Positions 62,427 through 64,000 of a stretch of DNA of 64,000 nucleotides are shown in pieces. Position 1 is the stretch's first letter. Each line of letters opens with the position of its first letter. Both the position numbers and the translations under genes were made by a program. This DNA is from Streptosporangium brasiliense (GTDB lineage: Bacteria; Actinomycetota; Actinomycetes; Streptosporangiales; Streptosporangiaceae), in NCBI RefSeq assembly GCF_030811595.1, contig NZ_JAUSRB010000001.1:186001-250000 (forward strand), in the 5' to 3' direction. The notes beneath the pieces were generated by a model that saw only the letters and a list, made by a program, of their open reading frames with translations, did no database searches and had not been told where the DNA came from.

Positions 62427-63083
62427 TCAGCCGCTCCACCCGAGGAACCAGACCTGCCCGTTCGCGCCGTAGCGGTTCTTCTGCCACGGGTGCGACCGGC
62501 TGCCGCACGCGCCCGTGGAGGGGCGGTAGGCGGTGCAGAAGTGCCACCGGTCCGTCACGTCCCAGACGTTCCAGCCCACGCCGTAGCTGCTGTTGTTCTG
62601 GCAGCCCTCATACCGGTAGGTGGGCCAGTTCGTGCTCCCGGTGCAGCTCGCCGAGGTGTATGTGACCGAGGCGCCGTCGCCGCACCAGGTGTGGTCCGCG
62701 GTCCCGCCGAGAGTGGCCGAGCCGTACCCCGTCTGCAGGTACCAGCAGCCCGAGGCGAGGCCGGTGGTGCCGGCGCCCGCCTTCATCGCGGGGGTGGGAA
62801 CGCTCGCGGCGGCCTTGCTCTGGGAGGCGTCCACGAGTGTGGGGGCGGTCTCCCGCTGGCGGGACATGTCGATGTATCGGTCCAGTCCCTGCTGCTTGAT
62901 CTCCCTGGCCGTCAGCGCGCGGGCCTTGGGCTTGGCGGGCGGCTCCGTCACGGAGGGTGGGGAGGCGGGCGAGATGTCCGGAACGCTTGACTGCGCGGAA
63001 GAGGAGGCCCCGAGGCTCAACACGGCGGCCGCGGTGAACGCGCAGCCGGCCGCGGCCTGGATGAGACGTCGCTTCGATGGCAT
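62427..63083 (-). CDS. secreted Cys-rich protein, hypothetical
   Basis: This is a 218-aa exported protein. It has a signal peptide (RRLIQAAAGCAFTAAAVLSLGASSSAQ), a Pro-rich and then helical spacer (ALTAREIKQQGLDRYIDMSRQRE), and a C-terminal domain of about 110 residues from ASGCWYLQTGYG onward. The mature part has six Cys (GCWY, TWCGD, ASCTG, EGCQN, HFCTA, GACGS), enough for three disulphides, and many Trp, Tyr and Gly. No known domain was recognised; the aromatic-rich compact module could bind carbohydrate or act as an inhibitor or toxin. It is followed by a strong terminator. Confidence 0.75.
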   Translation of the reverse strand: MPSKRRLIQAAAGCAFTAAAVLSLGASSSAQSSVPDISPASPPSVTEPPAKPKARALTAREIKQQGLDRYIDMSRQRETAPTLVDASQSKAAASVPTPAMKAGAGTTGLASGCWYLQTGYGSATLGGTADHTWCGDGASVTYTSASCTGSTNWPTYRYEGCQNNSSYGVGWNVWDVTDRWHFCTAYRPSTGACGSRSHPWQKNRYGANGQVWFLGWSG

Positions 63084-63400
63084 GCAGCATGCTCCTTATG
63101 TAAAGGCGCGCGACGGATGGAATTCGATGGAATTCTCACCCGCGGCGTGATCTTGACGGCGTAGGCAATATATATACTCTCCCGGCCCGGGGCAGAGGAT
63201 TGGACCGGCGGTATGGTAAATGAAAGTTTTATCGCCCTGACGGCAGGTGAGCTTGCATTTTCCCGGCGGTCCGGGATGTCGGACGCCGCTGCCGGGGAGC
63301 CGTCCCGGCCTTTATCGGGCGGTGCGGAATTCCGTAGGTCCGGAAATGTTTTCCGCCATTGGTCCGCATGCTTTCCGGTGCGTTCCGCGCCGCCCGGCGC
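63084..63400. promoter_or_regulatory. 317-base promoter region of secreted-protein gene
   Basis: This stretch is AT-rich, with TATATATA at 63170-63177. On the minus strand this could be a -10 box about 85 bases before the secreted-protein ATG. On the plus strand TTGACG (about 63154) and TACTCT are about 16 bases apart, but no plus-strand gene follows convincingly. The right part is the downstream flank of the MarR gene. Confidence 0.4.
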
Positions 63401-63850
63401 TCACTCCGCGAGGGCCCGCTCGTAGGCGGCGAGTGTGTCGACGAACAGCTTGCGCTCGGCCGGCGTCAGGGGTTCGAGAGCCTGCCGCCAGGCGTGGGCC
63501 CCCTTGGCGAGCCAGCTCTCGATCGAGGTCTGGTGCTCGGGGGCGATGCGCACGATCGTGCGACGGCGGTCGGCGTCGTCCTCGCGCCGCTCGACGACGC
63601 CGCTGCGGCTCAGGTCGCCGACCATCAGGCTCACGGTGGCCGGTGCGACCTTCAGCCGGGAGGCCAGCTCGTTGACGCCCATCGGCCCGTCGAAGAGCAG
63701 GAACGCCAGCAGCGACAGGTGCCGGGGGGCGAGGTTGAAGGACTGCAGCTCCTCGGGGACGCGGATGCGCTTCACCCGGCTGACCATGCGCGGCATGAAC
63801 AGCAGCAGCGTGCGGACGCCCTCGTCCACGCTCAGGCCATCGGTCGACAT
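63401..63850 (-). CDS. MarR-family regulator
   Basis: This 149-aa winged-helix protein has HTH PRHLSLLAFLLFDGPMGVNELASRLKVAPATVSLMVGDLSRSGVVERREDDADRRRTIVRI with the usual wing. It is divergent from a nitroreductase-family gene starting at 63933. A CAAAGC dyad lies in the gap. It likely controls that oxidoreductase and itself. Confidence 0.9.
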   Translation of the reverse strand: MSTDGLSVDEGVRTLLLFMPRMVSRVKRIRVPEELQSFNLAPRHLSLLAFLLFDGPMGVNELASRLKVAPATVSLMVGDLSRSGVVERREDDADRRRTIVRIAPEHQTSIESWLAKGAHAWRQALEPLTPAERKLFVDTLAAYERALAE

Positions 63851-63875
63851 CTCAGATACCTTGCTGATTAAATTA

Positions 63876-63891
63876 GCTTTGCTATCAAAGC
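63876..63891. promoter_or_regulatory. MarR operator candidate
   Basis: GCTTTGctatCAAAGC is a perfect 6-4-6 dyad within an AT-rich patch between the divergent MarR and nitroreductase genes, 25 bases from the MarR start. Confidence 0.65.
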
Positions 63892-63932
63892 AAAGTGGCT
63901 GACGTCGTCAGCCTATCCCGAGGGGACGATCC

Positions 63933-64000
63933 ATGTCCGACTTCAACCTGCAGGTCATCGAGGAGTTCCGGGCCAACGGGGGGAAGGTGGGCGGCCCGTT
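63933..64000 (+). CDS. deazaflavin-dependent nitroreductase family protein (5' end only)
   Basis: ATG at 63933 follows GAGGGGACG and opens MSDFNLQVIEEFRANGGKVG before the window ends. The segment IEEFRANGGKVGGP is characteristic of F420-dependent Ddn-like/DUF385 proteins of actinobacteria. They reduce quinones or nitro compounds. Only about 22 residues are visible. Confidence 0.75.
   Translation, partial: MSDFNLQVIEEFRANGGKVGGP

Noticed and set aside
63213..63425. 70-codon plus-strand frame
   Set aside because: It overlaps the MarR gene on the other strand, lacks a Shine-Dalgarno and has no protein-like pattern after the first 20 residues.

Overview
The window is very GC-rich, with strong G/C bias at third codon positions, many GTG and TTG starts, and short ATGA/GTGA gene overlaps. 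The core gene order is ffh, rpsP-khpA-rimM-trmD-rplS, two lepB genes, rnhB, a DUF2469 gene, yraN, comM, dprA, then rpsB-tsf-pyrH-frr-cdsA-rlmN. Together with a conservon (NIT-domain kinase, roadblock, DUF742 and GTPase genes), this points to a high-GC filamentous actinomycete. Gene content fits the Streptosporangiales, but I could not test this with a search.

Layout. (1) 1-7.2 kb: an accessory NitT/TauT-type ABC importer with two lipoproteins, two different permeases and one ATPase. The ATPase is fused in frame, through an acidic repeat linker, to a PhzM-like methyltransferase. A PhzS-like flavin monooxygenase lies between this operon and the second lipoprotein gene. (2) 7.7-12.3 kb: the cvnABCD conservon. 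(3) 12.4-24.5 kb: a conserved block for protein export, ribosome assembly and nucleic acid metabolism, including a 35-residue membrane protein overlapping the end of ffh. (4) 24.5-29.3 kb: a variable island with two unrelated degenerate tandem-repeat arrays, an M23 peptidase, an APC permease, and an MFS exporter/ArsR pair sharing a striking palindromic operator. (5) 29.4-36.2 kb: the translation, UMP kinase and CDP-diglyceride synthase genes plus rlmN, with a divergent SUFU-domain gene. (6) 36.3-38.7 kb: an ABC exporter and a two-domain DivIVA-like protein. (7) 38.8-50.9 kb: a probable polyamine/guanidino-compound locus: PucR regulator, agmatinase-family ureohydrolase, NCS1 permease, Lrp regulator, aminoaldehyde dehydrogenase, PotABCD-type importer and a PuuB-like amine oxidase. 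(8) 51-64 kb: accessory genes including a Cys-nucleophile hydrolase, a BadF-type kinase, a DUF418 membrane protein and a cation/proton antiporter behind a terminator-like hairpin that also contains a Shine-Dalgarno sequence. It also holds a PfkB kinase/LacI pair with twin palindromic operators, a rifampin-phosphotransferase-like enzyme with its own MarR gene, a Cys-rich secreted protein, and a MarR gene divergent from a nitroreductase cut by the window edge.

How genes work together. The clearest metabolic unit is region 7. The ureohydrolase could release putrescine or GABA from agmatine or guanidinobutyrate. PotABCD would import polyamines, and the FAD oxidase plus aldehyde dehydrogenase would carry putrescine through 4-aminobutyraldehyde to GABA. 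Region 1 looks like uptake of a small aromatic or heteroaromatic compound coupled to hydroxylation and methylation; this is inference. The most unusual items are the ATPase-methyltransferase fusion and the hairpin/short-ORF arrangement in front of the antiporter. No tRNA, rRNA, CRISPR, transposase or prophage gene was found.
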